NCBI GenBank assembly: GCA_903831405.1
Contig: CAIKXM010000050.1
Coordinates: forward strand, 1 to 53,310
Reading direction: 5' to 3'
Source of the DNA: an uncultured bacterium
GTDB taxonomy: Bacteria > Babelota > Babeliae > Babelales > Babelaceae
DNA: 53,310 nt
The position numbers and the translations under genes are program-made. Positions 1 to 8,159 of this stretch are shown here, piece by piece. Below the pieces are notes generated by a model. That model did not search any database, was not told the DNA's origin, and saw nothing but the letters and a program-made list of their open reading frames with translations. Positions within the stretch are counted from its first letter, which is position 1, and the number at the start of each line of letters is the position of its first letter.

Positions 1-99
1 AATTTATTTTAAAATTTTGATATATATCATATAGTGAAACAGTCGAGTAGTATAAAAATACAAAATTATATGTCTATATTGTTGAGGAGATTGTTTACT

Positions 100-1251
100 A
101 TGAATAGATATCAAAATAAAAGCATGCTATTGCTTCTGATGTTGTTTTTTGCTGGCAGTATTGACTGTATGGCACCCGGTGGTGTTGATGGCGGTCGCGC
201 TATGTCAATAACGCGTACACGAAAATTCTTTGCAACTGCTGCTGCTGCAGGCATAACAAGTTTGAGCTCATATATTTTTTATAAAGGTTTTTCGCATTTT
301 GCGCAAAAAGTATTTGTAAAAACTATTGAGAATACTATTGATAAAAAATTATGCCCACGCTCAGCTACGGCAATTCTTGTAACAGGCGTTACCATGTATT
401 TTGTTGGATTGCCGCTTATGCATTATGCGTATTCAAAGCTTATTGGAAAGCCTGGTTATTTTGTAGATAAAATGCATGAAGCCTTACAGGGATACATTGC
501 AACCTGGGTAACTTTAAAAATCGTACAATTGTATTTTAGTAAATTGGTACATGCTTTTGATGCAAAGCGCACACTGAATTCTGTTGATCGCAAGACCGTT
601 ACTCATGATCATCTTGATCAAACCAAACATACATCGCACGAGCAGAAAGATGACGCTGCGCGCATTGTGGAAGAGCTTGAGATTAGAGCAGAAGCGTTGC
701 GCATCGATGAACTTATTATTACGTATGCTTCACATATCAAAAAAACTATCGCATTTTGCGAAAAATATCATCATCCAATAAAAGCCGAAGATAGCCTCTG
801 GTTAACGTTAAACGGTGTACTGACTAATGAGGGTGCTTATGATTATAATACGTTAGCTTTTTATCCAGGCGGAGAAGGCAGTCGAATTGATGTAGACAAT
901 GGCACTATACAGAATCAGTTTAAAAAAGTAAGTGACGGATTGTCCGAAGAGTATAAGATTTGGAAGTTGGAGCCGGCATATGATAGATGGGTGGGGATGA
1001 AAAAATCTGTATGGCTTGGCGACTCACATGCATTACTGCATGGTATTAATCATAGAATTGTTGCTGATTGTACAAAATTTGTATCAACAGTACATGATTT
1101 GGTTACTAGAAAAACTGCAGAGTCTACGTTTGCACATGCAGAAAGAACCGTTCTTCCGCTTCTTACTTCTATTACTCATGATTGTCAAAAAGCGCTTGAA
1201 TTATATAAAAGTAGAATAACAACGTATCGTCTTATGGCAGCTTTGCCATAA
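100..1251 (+). CDS. Secreted or membrane-anchored protein of unknown function (383 aa)
   Basis: I do not recognise the family. The ATG at 100 is chosen because GAGGAGA lies at 84-90. An in-frame GTG at 34 has no ribosome site and would add 22 residues ahead of a good signal peptide. The N-terminus is MNRYQNKS followed by a leucine-rich core ending in SIDC-M, a Sec-type leader. Two hydrophobic stretches follow at about residues 45-65 and 90-115, so it may be membrane-embedded. After a charged linker (about 165-200) comes a mixed helical region with no catalytic motif I can name. It is followed by a tRNA and is probably monocistronic. Lipidation is unlikely because SIDC is not a good lipobox. 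Confidence 0.75.
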   Translation: MNRYQNKSMLLLLMLFFAGSIDCMAPGGVDGGRAMSITRTRKFFATAAAAGITSLSSYIFYKGFSHFAQKVFVKTIENTIDKKLCPRSATAILVTGVTMYFVGLPLMHYAYSKLIGKPGYFVDKMHEALQGYIATWVTLKIVQLYFSKLVHAFDAKRTLNSVDRKTVTHDHLDQTKHTSHEQKDDAARIVEELEIRAEALRIDELIITYASHIKKTIAFCEKYHHPIKAEDSLWLTLNGVLTNEGAYDYNTLAFYPGGEGSRIDVDNGTIQNQFKKVSDGLSEEYKIWKLEPAYDRWVGMKKSVWLGDSHALLHGINHRIVADCTKFVSTVHDLVTRKTAESTFAHAERTVLPLLTSITHDCQKALELYKSRITTYRLMAALP

Positions 1252-1269
1252 AAAGTATCTTTGACTGAC

Positions 1270-1298
1270 TTGATTTAGCTTGGTGTTACGTATACACT
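1270..1298 (+). promoter_or_regulatory. Candidate sigma-70 promoter for tRNA-Ser(UGA)
   Basis: TTGATT at 1270-1275 and TACACT at 1293-1298 are 17 bases apart. This would start transcription about 20 bases before the tRNA. It is a by-eye match only. Confidence 0.35.
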
Positions 1299-1323
1299 AA
1301 TAGGCATCTAAGAATTGCTTAAG

Positions 1324-1415
1324 GGAGAGATGGCTGAGTGGTCGAAAGCGACGGTCTTGAAAACCGTTATCCCGTGGAAACGGGATCGTGGGTTCGAATC
1401 CCACTCTCTCCTCCA
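1324..1415 (+). tRNA. tRNA-Ser (anticodon UGA)
   Basis: This is a class II tRNA with a long variable arm (stem CCCGT/ACGGG). The acceptor stem is GGAGAGA/TCTCTCC, T8 is present, the anticodon loop CTTGAAA gives UGA, the T arm is GTGGG-TTCGAAT-CCCAC, and CCA is encoded. The discriminator base at 1412 is T, where bacterial tRNA-Ser normally has G. The same oddity is seen in the second tRNA-Ser at 47717. A strong intrinsic terminator follows directly. Confidence 0.97.
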
Positions 1416-1420
1416 AAAAC

Positions 1421-1478
1421 AAAAAGAGCTAAAAAGTGATTGCAGTCAAACATGCAATAATTTTTTAGCTCTTTTTTA
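1421..1478 (+). terminator. Intrinsic terminator of tRNA-Ser(UGA)
   Basis: A 15-bp inverted repeat (AAAAAGAGCTAAAAA at 1421-1435, with its complement at 1462-1476) ends in a T run. It lies just after the tRNA CCA end. Confidence 0.8.
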
Positions 1479-1588
1479 TACGTACAGCCTATCGATTTTT
1501 TATGCGCGTAGAGAAATTTTTACGTAAAAAAAGAGTTTTTTAAAAATAATAAAGAAATAATAAGAGAATATAATAGAAGGATGTATAT

Positions 1589-2974
1589 ATGAATAAAATA
1601 ATAAAAAGTATATCGTTGACGCTTTTACTTGCATCAGGCGCAAGTAATATGAGATTGTATGCAATTGATCCTGTTGATACTACTAAGAAATTATTTGATG
1701 TAGATGATATCAGCAATAAAACACAAGATGAGATTGATCAGATTGTTCAGGATGATATAGATGATTTCGATAATAAAACGCAAGATGAAATTGACTCAAT
1801 TAATGATTACAAAGCTGAGATGGACAGACTTTCTGCTCAAATTACCGCTCAATATGAGGCGGCAAAGAACAAGCGAGAGAATGAATACTCCAAAGGCAAG
1901 AATGACGAGATTGTTGAAGCTGGTGTCGAAGCGATGAAAACGACACGGAATTATGCATGGAGTTTTGGAAAGGCTGCGGTAGAAGGCGCAGCGCTGGGAC
2001 TGGCAACTGAAGGCCTAAAGAGCAAGATGAAAGAATACTGGGACGACTATCGCAGGGAAAAAGCAGTACCATTAACCAAAAAAGATTTTGCCTATGTACC
2101 GCAAAGTGTTTCTGCTTTGATTGAGTATGTTAAAAAAGCAGCGCTGTTTAACAAAGGCAAGGTATCAAAAAAATTAAAGGCATCTATTTTGATGGAAGGT
2201 GCAGCGGGAACCGGTAAAACACATAATGCGCAATTAGTAGCAAGTGAGCTTGGCGCAGAATTCTTTTCAGTTTCGGCAACAGATATGCAAGATAAGTATA
2301 TGGGTGAGACGGCGCGTAAAATACGTACACTGTTTGCCAGAGCCCGTAAAAGCAAAAAAACGGCAGTTGTGTTTATTGATGAGATACATGTATGTGGAAG
2401 CTCTGGAGCTGGTGCAGATGATGATCATAAGCATGTTGCTGATATGCATAATGCATTGCTTACCGAACTTGATGGTGGCAAAGGGCAAGATAATAGCAAT
2501 ATAGTGTTTATTGGCGCTACCAACCATGGTGAAACTATCGAAGAAGCTTTGCGTCAGCGTATGCCAAAAAAAGTTATGATCGAAAGACCAACCGAGACAG
2601 AAAGAGCCGCTCTACTGAAGTTTTATTTTAATAAAACTGAACATGTGCTTACTGATCAAGACTTTACGTTTTTTGCAGGCTTTTGGAGTACCGGTGGATG
2701 GAATGCTCGCTCGTTTCCAAGTTTAATTGAGCAATCAAAAGAAATGGCTGTAGAGCAGGGCAAAGTTGCTATTGATAGAGCATGCGTACTCAAAGCATTG
2801 CCAAAAGTTCAGCAAAGCTTTACCGAAGATATTTTGTCTAAGAAAAATTCTAAAATTCTTAAAACTATTGCTAAAGGTACTGGAGATATTATTGAAGGCG
2901 CAAAGACAGGCAAGCAGATAGGATTTTTGGGAGGAGCTATGAGCGTGTTAGTTGCTCTTCTTGGTCGCAGTTAA
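1589..2974 (+). CDS. AAA+ ATPase with N-terminal signal peptide (exported AAA paralogue 1)
   Basis: One AAA+ module lies behind a Sec-type leader (MNKIIKSIS..., likely cleavage after LYA). Residues 35-110 are acidic and coiled-coil-like, with a repeated NKTQDEID. Walker A GAAGTGKT is at about 204-211, a DKYMGE segment like the pore-loop region of classical AAA proteins at 235-240, Walker B VVFIDEIH around 260-267, sensor-1 ATN at 310-312, and arginine-finger candidates in RQRMP. A GADDDHKH insert follows Walker B. The core resembles the Vps4/FtsH type of AAA domain, but no protease domain follows. The C-terminus ends in a short hydrophobic stretch. AGAAGGA sits 9-15 bases before the ATG. Its closest relative is the paralogue at 3490. 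An ATPase on the outer side of the membrane needs external ATP, so the substrate and location are open. Confidence 0.88.
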   Translation: MNKIIKSISLTLLLASGASNMRLYAIDPVDTTKKLFDVDDISNKTQDEIDQIVQDDIDDFDNKTQDEIDSINDYKAEMDRLSAQITAQYEAAKNKRENEYSKGKNDEIVEAGVEAMKTTRNYAWSFGKAAVEGAALGLATEGLKSKMKEYWDDYRREKAVPLTKKDFAYVPQSVSALIEYVKKAALFNKGKVSKKLKASILMEGAAGTGKTHNAQLVASELGAEFFSVSATDMQDKYMGETARKIRTLFARARKSKKTAVVFIDEIHVCGSSGAGADDDHKHVADMHNALLTELDGGKGQDNSNIVFIGATNHGETIEEALRQRMPKKVMIERPTETERAALLKFYFNKTEHVLTDQDFTFFAGFWSTGGWNARSFPSLIEQSKEMAVEQGKVAIDRACVLKALPKVQQSFTEDILSKKNSKILKTIAKGTGDIIEGAKTGKQIGFLGGAMSVLVALLGRS

Positions 2975-3005
2975 AACAGTAATAGCTTCTATAGGTAATT
3001 ACTAT

Positions 3006-3062
3006 AACAACTCAGCAGTGATACTACTTTTGCAAAAAATGTGTATCGCTGCTGAGTTGTTT
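3006..3062 (+). terminator. Hairpin downstream of AAA paralogue 1
   Basis: AACAACTCAGCAGTGATAC pairs with a near-perfect complement at 3043-3062. There is no long T run, so termination would be weak. It may instead protect the mRNA 3' end. Confidence 0.5.
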
Positions 3063-3171
3063 ACAAGAAATAGACAGGAGTAAAGACAGATAGCGTGTGG
3101 TTAATTGTGTGTTATTCGTTATGAATAGTAATAGTAAAAATAATGAACATTGCTGAACAGAGAAAGAATCT

Positions 3172-3438
3172 ATGAATAAAATAATAAAGAATATAACAGT
3201 GGTTCTTTTGTGTGTAATAAGTGTCGAATTGTTAGGAATAGAAAATTTACCCAAAAAGCTTAAAGCACCTCATTGGCTAATTGTTGCTTCTGCTCGCAGT
3301 GAAAGAGAGTGGTATACCGCGAAAGATATAGCGAAAATGCTTGGAGCAGATTTTTTCCACAATAACACAAAAGATACGTGCAAGAATAAATCGGCGTGTA
3401 AAATACGTGATCTATTTGTCCAAGCTCGTAAAAAGTAA
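3172..3438 (+). pseudogene. Decayed mini-AAA with intact signal peptide (88 aa)
   Basis: This short open frame begins MNKIIKNIT like the upstream AAA gene. After the leader it aligns only to the part of the AAA domain around Walker A: KLKA..., LGADFF..., ACKIRDLFVQARKK match KLKA, LGAEFF and TARKIRTLFARARKSKK of paralogue 1. The P-loop itself is lost (ASARSEREW in place of EGAAGTGKT), and the frame stops before Walker B. It cannot bind ATP in the usual way. It is either a remnant of a third AAA copy or a small protein derived from one. Its last 58 bases are part of a direct repeat that recurs after the next gene. Confidence 0.7.
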
Positions 3439-3513
3439 AAAGTAGCACATTTAATACTATGTAAGTAGTTTTTTGCGAAAGAGATTTTCATGAATATGGT
3501 TAAAAGATTGTCA
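3381..3513 (+). repeat. 133-bp direct repeat, copy 1 (flanks AAA paralogue 2)
   Basis: Matches 4900-5032 with about 4 mismatches in 133 bases (offset 1519). It spans the end of the mini-AAA frame, the intergenic leader and the first 24 bases of the AAA paralogue 2 gene. Confidence 0.95.
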
Positions 3514-4884
3514 TTAACGTTTTTGCTTGCAACAGGTGGATGCAATATGCTCTGTGCAATTGATCCAGTTGGTGAAGACAAGAAGCAGGTAGAAAATACG
3601 CAAACTGATAGTGCACAGTCTGCAAAAGGTTCAGATAGCAATGGTGCTAATGATCAAGCAGACCAAAGTGTAGCTACTGATGATCAAGCTAGACAAGATG
3701 AGAGTAATCAAATTAATGATTACAAAGCTGCGATGGACAGACTGTCTGCTCAAATTGCCACTCAATATGAGGCGGCAAAGAGCAGGCGGCAGAATGAATA
3801 TTCGGAAGTTAAAAATAATGAGCTTGCTGCGGCTGGCAAAGAAGCAGCATATACAGCAGGAGGGTATGTGTGGAAACACGCTAAAGAGGTTGCAGAAGGA
3901 GCCTTTTTTGGTTTTGTTGCTCAAGAGCTTCAAGCAAAGATACGAGAATATTGGAATGAATATAATACTGAAAAAACAGTACCATTAACCAAAAAAGATG
4001 TTGCATATATTCCAAAAAATGTTGCAAATGCTATTGAAAATGTTAAAAAAGCTGAATTATTTAACAAAGGCAATAAGTCAAAAGAGTTAAAAGCTTCCTT
4101 TTTTATGCAAGGTCGTCCTGGTACAGGAAAATCGTTCCAATCTCAAGTAATGGCTAGTGAATTGGATATGGAATTTATTTCACTAGTGGTAACAGATTTA
4201 CAAAGCAAGTATATGGGTGAATCAGCGCGCAAATTGCGTAATGTTTTTGCTAAGGCGCGCAAAAGTAAAAAAGGTACCGTTATCTTTATTGATGAAATTC
4301 ATGCATGTGGGAGTTCTGGCGCTGGTGCAGATGATGACCATAAGCATATAGGTGATATACATACCGCTTTACTTGCTGAACTTGAAGGTGCTAAGGGAGT
4401 TGACAATAGCAATATAGTATTTATTGGTGCTACTAATCATGATGAAACAATAGAGAAAGCGCTCAGAGAGCGTATGCCAGATACTATTGCATTAGAGATG
4501 CCAACAAAAGAAGAGCGCGTTTCATTATTAAAATTTCATTTTAATAAATATGCTCATGTTTTAACTGATAAAGATTTTGAATACTTTGCGGGGCATTGGA
4601 CTACTGGTGGATGGAATGCTCGAGCTTTTAAATCTTTGCCTAAGCAATCAAGAGGGGTGGCGATAGAGCAGGGCAAAGTTGCTATTGATAGAGTATGTGT
4701 GCTCAAGGCATTGCCAAAAGTACATAAAAGCTTTAAAGAAGATTTATTGTCTAAGAAAAGTATTAAAGTTATTAAAAAAGCTTCTGGATCTATAGAAGCT
4801 GTGGCTAAAGGCGTAGAAACTGGCGGATGGTGGGGTATTATAAAGGGCACTCTTGGATTGGCAGCAGTGCTTGGGCACAATTAA
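3490..4884 (+). CDS. AAA+ ATPase with N-terminal signal peptide (exported AAA paralogue 2)
   Basis: A 464-residue paralogue of the protein at 1589, with the same order: leader MNMVKRLS... with likely cleavage after LCA, a Gln/Asp-rich spacer (about 30-75), helical coiled-coil region, then one AAA+ domain. Visible motifs are RPGTGKS (Walker A), SKYMGESARKLRNVF, VIFIDEIH (Walker B), the GADDDHKH insert, FIGATNH (sensor 1) and RERMP. The DNA for the coiled coil (3715-3790) is nearly identical to 1801-1875 of paralogue 1, pointing to recent duplication or gene conversion. The gene sits between two copies of a 133-bp repeat and shares its first eight codons with the unrelated MutS-like gene downstream. 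An AAA+ ATPase is clear; export and role are inferred. Confidence 0.88.
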   Translation: MNMVKRLSLTFLLATGGCNMLCAIDPVGEDKKQVENTQTDSAQSAKGSDSNGANDQADQSVATDDQARQDESNQINDYKAAMDRLSAQIATQYEAAKSRRQNEYSEVKNNELAAAGKEAAYTAGGYVWKHAKEVAEGAFFGFVAQELQAKIREYWNEYNTEKTVPLTKKDVAYIPKNVANAIENVKKAELFNKGNKSKELKASFFMQGRPGTGKSFQSQVMASELDMEFISLVVTDLQSKYMGESARKLRNVFAKARKSKKGTVIFIDEIHACGSSGAGADDDHKHIGDIHTALLAELEGAKGVDNSNIVFIGATNHDETIEKALRERMPDTIALEMPTKEERVSLLKFHFNKYAHVLTDKDFEYFAGHWTTGGWNARAFKSLPKQSRGVAIEQGKVAIDRVCVLKALPKVHKSFKEDLLSKKSIKVIKKASGSIEAVAKGVETGGWWGIIKGTLGLAAVLGHN

Positions 4885-4899
4885 TAACGAACAGTCTGT

Positions 4900-5032
4900 C
4901 AAGAATAAATCGGCGTGTAAAATACGTGATCTATTCGTCCAAGCTCGTAAAAAGTAAAAAGTAGCACATTTAATGATATGTAAGTAGTTTTTTGCGAAAG
5001 AGATCTTCATGAATATGGTTAAAAGATTGTCA
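4900..5032 (+). repeat. 133-bp direct repeat, copy 2
   Basis: Second copy of 3381-3513. It contains the orphan tail of the mini-AAA reading frame (now untranslated, just after the AAA paralogue 2 stop), the leader region, and the first 24 bases of the MutS-like gene. Confidence 0.95.
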
Positions 5033-6730
5033 GCAGCTTTTTGCTGCACCCTGTTAATGTTCAACTGTGTTGCTGTTGAAAAGCCCAAGGATTATACTTC
5101 TGGCAAAGTAAAAATGTTGTACATTATGTCCAATGACGAAACAGGTGTTGCTGCGTTTAATAAAGAGCATGTGCATTGTGCTCAAACACAAAATCTTTCA
5201 AAAGATATACTGGTTGGGGAAATAGCAAAATACTTCGCTTGTAAAACAATGATAGGCGAATCGTTTCTTGCACAAACACTTGAGTTACCGCTGAGCCCAC
5301 AAGACAGAGAAAGCATTCTTGCAAACAGACAAAATGCTATTCGTACACTGGTAAACAATTCTGCATTAAAGAATGAAGTTGAAGCATTGCTGAGTGAAGC
5401 GGCGCAAGATGAACAGGATGCTGTTGTATTGCTCTCAGACCTTTTTAAAGGTCAAACGTGTCCCGAATTAACTCAATTGGAGCTGATCAAAAAGCAAGCT
5501 CCTTTTATGTATTCTATTAATAAGTTTTTGATGTTTAATCCGACCGGTAGAACTATACAGTTAGCTATAGGTGTTCCTCAGTCGGCAGCCTCTTTGTGGG
5601 GGGCAATTAAGCTTGGCAAAGATACTTATCAGTTGAAAAAGGCAGGACTTGAGTATGGTCAAACTGCTTTATATGCAGCCGGGTTAGCATTGTTTAATGG
5701 TATCTCGTTATATGGACAATACAAAGAGTTCTCAGCTGCAGAAGCAAAACGAAAAAAAATACATGCATTGAGCAATCTTGTACGTATAGCTGAACGTTTT
5801 GAAGTACTGTGTAAACAATATGGTATCACTAATCAATGTAATATAAGTGAAATTACGGATAAAAAGGGCCTTGTTCTTATCAATGGATTGAAGGCATCAC
5901 GATATCAAGCAAAACATCCTGTATTGGTTTGGACACCATTTGTTCATTCATTCTTGTACACGATATATGATCAAGAGAAATATCTTGCGCCTATGCTTGC
6001 CTGTGTTGCTGAGATGGATGCATACAATGCTATTGCAACAAAAATGATTGCAACACAAAACAAACAAGATTCTTTCTGCTTTACGAATTTTATTGCAAGC
6101 GATAAGCCTGCTATTAGTTCGAATGCATGTTGGAACGTATTGGTTGACAATGCTGTTGCAAACGTTTTGTCTACCGACAAGCACGTAATTTTAACCGGGC
6201 CAAATGCTGGTGGTAAGTCAACTATGATTAGAACGGTATTACAAAACATTATACTGGGTCAAAGCTTTGGTGTTGCGGCAGCACGTACCTTTGATTTTAC
6301 TATGTTTGATGTTGTTCATTCATATTTAAATGTGTCAGATGATTTGATTAATGGACTCTCATTATTTGCCTCTGAAATTAAGAGGGCTCAGGATATATTG
6401 CAAAAAATGAGAACATTAGAGCCTAATGCAAAGTTCTTCTTTGCTCTTGATGAGTTGTTTACCGGTACTGGTGCTGAAAATGGTGAAATTTGTGCACAAA
6501 AATTTATCGAAAACATAGCAGCATACAATCATGTGCTCTTTATCTATGCAACACACTTTAACAAGCTCAAAGAACTTGGTAGAGATAATGCGTATTGCAC
6601 AAACTACAAGGTTGATGCACCGACCAAAGATGCGAATGGTAAGTTGGTATATCCATTTACCCTGAGTCTTGGCGCAAGTGATGTTAATGTTGCACTTGAT
6701 ATGGCACGACAAGCAAACTTATTTATATAA
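5009..6730 (+). CDS. MutS-like ATPase with N-terminal signal peptide
   Basis: A 573-residue protein with the MutS core and clamp-like region followed by the MutS-family ATPase. Residues 80-150 resemble MutS domain III (GESFLAQTLELPLSPQDRES...). A hydrophobic region lies at about 185-240. The C-terminal third has Walker A TGPNAGGKST, Walker B FFALDEL followed by FTGTGAENGE, and YATHF matching the FATHY motif of MutS. The mismatch-recognition domain I is absent, so classical mismatch repair is unlikely. The N-terminus MNMVKRLSAAFCC... is a Sec-type leader whose first 24 bases equal those of the preceding AAA gene. Membrane-associated MutS relatives are known in other bacteria, and whether this one faces in or out is not known. 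The family call is firm; the function is unknown. Confidence 0.85.
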   Translation: MNMVKRLSAAFCCTLLMFNCVAVEKPKDYTSGKVKMLYIMSNDETGVAAFNKEHVHCAQTQNLSKDILVGEIAKYFACKTMIGESFLAQTLELPLSPQDRESILANRQNAIRTLVNNSALKNEVEALLSEAAQDEQDAVVLLSDLFKGQTCPELTQLELIKKQAPFMYSINKFLMFNPTGRTIQLAIGVPQSAASLWGAIKLGKDTYQLKKAGLEYGQTALYAAGLALFNGISLYGQYKEFSAAEAKRKKIHALSNLVRIAERFEVLCKQYGITNQCNISEITDKKGLVLINGLKASRYQAKHPVLVWTPFVHSFLYTIYDQEKYLAPMLACVAEMDAYNAIATKMIATQNKQDSFCFTNFIASDKPAISSNACWNVLVDNAVANVLSTDKHVILTGPNAGGKSTMIRTVLQNIILGQSFGVAAARTFDFTMFDVVHSYLNVSDDLINGLSLFASEIKRAQDILQKMRTLEPNAKFFFALDELFTGTGAENGEICAQKFIENIAAYNHVLFIYATHFNKLKELGRDNAYCTNYKVDAPTKDANGKLVYPFTLSLGASDVNVALDMARQANLFI

Positions 6731-6746
6731 ATAGTTATTTATTATT

Positions 6747-6777
6747 GCAGAGACAAGTCTAAAAAACTTGCCTCTGC
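6747..6777 (+). terminator. Hairpin after the MutS-like gene
   Basis: GCAGAGACAAG pairs with CTTGCCTCTGC (one mismatch) and is followed by a T-rich stretch. Moderate terminator candidate. Confidence 0.5.
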
Positions 6778-6826
6778 TGTTTAGTTGTTTAATTTTTTTT
6801 AAATTAATAGTATGGAGAAGTATTGT

Positions 6827-7282
6827 ATGAATAATAAATTTGTATATAAGCAGTTTGCTGCAAGATGTTTTGTATGTGTTGTTTTAGTCATGTCGCAGTG
6901 TTTATGCGCTATGCAAGAACATAGTCAAAGAGATTCGGCATATTTAGCTGTCGCTCAGTCAGAAGATAGATGTGTCGAGATAGACATTGATCCTACAATT
7001 TTGCAGACATATGTTGGCAAATATATTAATACATCTATTTATCTGGTTGTAGGAACAGGTTTTGATGATAATATTTTTACGGTTAGCATACAAAACGGTA
7101 ATGAACTATATATACAGTCTTCGGTATTGACACGCAGACGTCTACGCCCACAATCCCAAACAAAATTTGTGTGCGAATCTGATGGCGCAGAAGAAGCTAT
7201 GACAGTAACGTTTGTTGTAGATCGTGAATCTAAATTAATTTTGCAGCAGGGCGGTAACGGTTTGGTTGCTGATAAGTTATAA
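6827..7282 (+). CDS. Secreted DUF3471-like single-domain protein, copy 1
   Basis: A 151-residue protein: signal peptide ending QCLCA-M, then a beta-rich domain. The pattern YVGKY ... ELYIQ ... LRPQSQTKF ... VTFVVDRESKLILQQGG resembles DUF3471, usually found as the tail of serine beta-lactamase-like proteins. Here it stands alone with no enzyme domain. The ATG at 6827 is chosen because GGAGAAG at 6815-6821 fits it. An ATG at 6812 lies upstream of that site. A paralogue follows at 7485. The role is unknown; a secreted binding or inhibitor-like module is possible. Confidence 0.75.
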   Translation: MNNKFVYKQFAARCFVCVVLVMSQCLCAMQEHSQRDSAYLAVAQSEDRCVEIDIDPTILQTYVGKYINTSIYLVVGTGFDDNIFTVSIQNGNELYIQSSVLTRRRLRPQSQTKFVCESDGAEEAMTVTFVVDRESKLILQQGGNGLVADKL

Positions 7283-7301
7283 ATAGATACAAACAATTAT
7301 T

Positions 7302-7343
7302 AAAGTAGTAACGACAAGACTAAAAAGCTATCGTTGCTGCTTT
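7302..7343 (+). terminator. Hairpin between the two DUF3471-like genes
   Basis: AAAGTAGTAACGA pairs with TCGTTGCTGCTTT with two G-T wobbles. No long T run follows. Confidence 0.4.
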
Positions 7344-7484
7344 AATAACAGCATATAAGCTTGATGCGAGATGTAGCATAGTGTCTTATTTACTGATAGA
7401 CAGCTTTGGAGTTTTTTGATAGTAGATTGCTTAAAAAGATTTGCTGATCATGGTAATAATGTAAATTGTGGGAGAAAATATAGT

Positions 7485-7925
7485 ATGAATAATAATAAAT
7501 TCGCATACAAATTGCTCGTTGCACAATGTGTATTTTGTGTGATTGCAAGCATGTCGCAATACTCATATAGTATGCAACAGCAAAATCAGCGAACAGCAGC
7601 AACATTGTTAGTGGTAGCTCAGCCAGAACATAGATGTGCTATTGATTCTACTTTTTTAGATGCATATGTTGGCCGCTATATTCATGCGTCTGCATATATG
7701 GCAGCAGAGGAAGGCTTTGATGATCCAATTATTATTGCTAAAGTAGCTGATAAGGTATATGTACGCTTACCAAAAGCTTCTCGAATAGAATTGCATCCAA
7801 TGTCTGAAGATGTTTTTACCTCAATAGATGGTGCTATCCAAATAACACTTTTAAAAAATAGGTCTCATCATTATAGAATTCAATTGCAAAATGGCGGTAA
7901 GCGTTTTATTGCTGATAAATTATAA
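7485..7925 (+). CDS. Secreted DUF3471-like single-domain protein, copy 2
   Basis: A 146-residue paralogue of the preceding gene: signal peptide MNNNKFAYK... ending SYS-M, then DAYVGRYIHAS ... VYVRLPKASRIELHPMSEDVF ... IQLQNGGKRFIADKL. The ends of the two proteins match (VADKL / IADKL). The ATG at 7485 has GGGAGAA about 10 bases upstream and is preferred to a TTG at 7416. The tandem pair looks like a duplication followed by strong divergence of the loops. Confidence 0.75.
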   Translation: MNNNKFAYKLLVAQCVFCVIASMSQYSYSMQQQNQRTAATLLVVAQPEHRCAIDSTFLDAYVGRYIHASAYMAAEEGFDDPIIIAKVADKVYVRLPKASRIELHPMSEDVFTSIDGAIQITLLKNRSHHYRIQLQNGGKRFIADKL

Positions 7926-8025
7926 AGATGCGCTATTTTTGTAATGTATACTGCTAAAAGTCTTATAGATCTATTAGAATGTAAAGCATATAGATATGCG
8001 ATATTATTTTTGATGTATAAAATAT

Positions 8026-8070
8026 AAAAAAATAGAGACAGAAATTAAAAAATCTGTCTCTATTTTTTGT
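8026..8070 (+). terminator. Intrinsic terminator of the DUF3471-like pair
   Basis: AAAAAATAGAGACAGA pairs with TCTGTCTCTATTTTTT and ends in a T run. Confidence 0.8.
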
Positions 8071-8159
8071 GTTATAATTATTAGTAGTATACGTTTGTGC
8101 TACTTTTTCTCTATGTCTTTAGAATATATTGTTTTACCTTTTTGAAAGGGTGTTTAACT

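Noticed and set aside
1315-1527. 70-codon ORF on the plus strand
   Set aside because: It lies across tRNA-Ser(UGA) and its terminator.
3270-3641. 123-codon minus-strand ORF over the mini-AAA and repeat
   Set aside because: It is antisense to a frame with clear AAA homology and shows no ribosome site.
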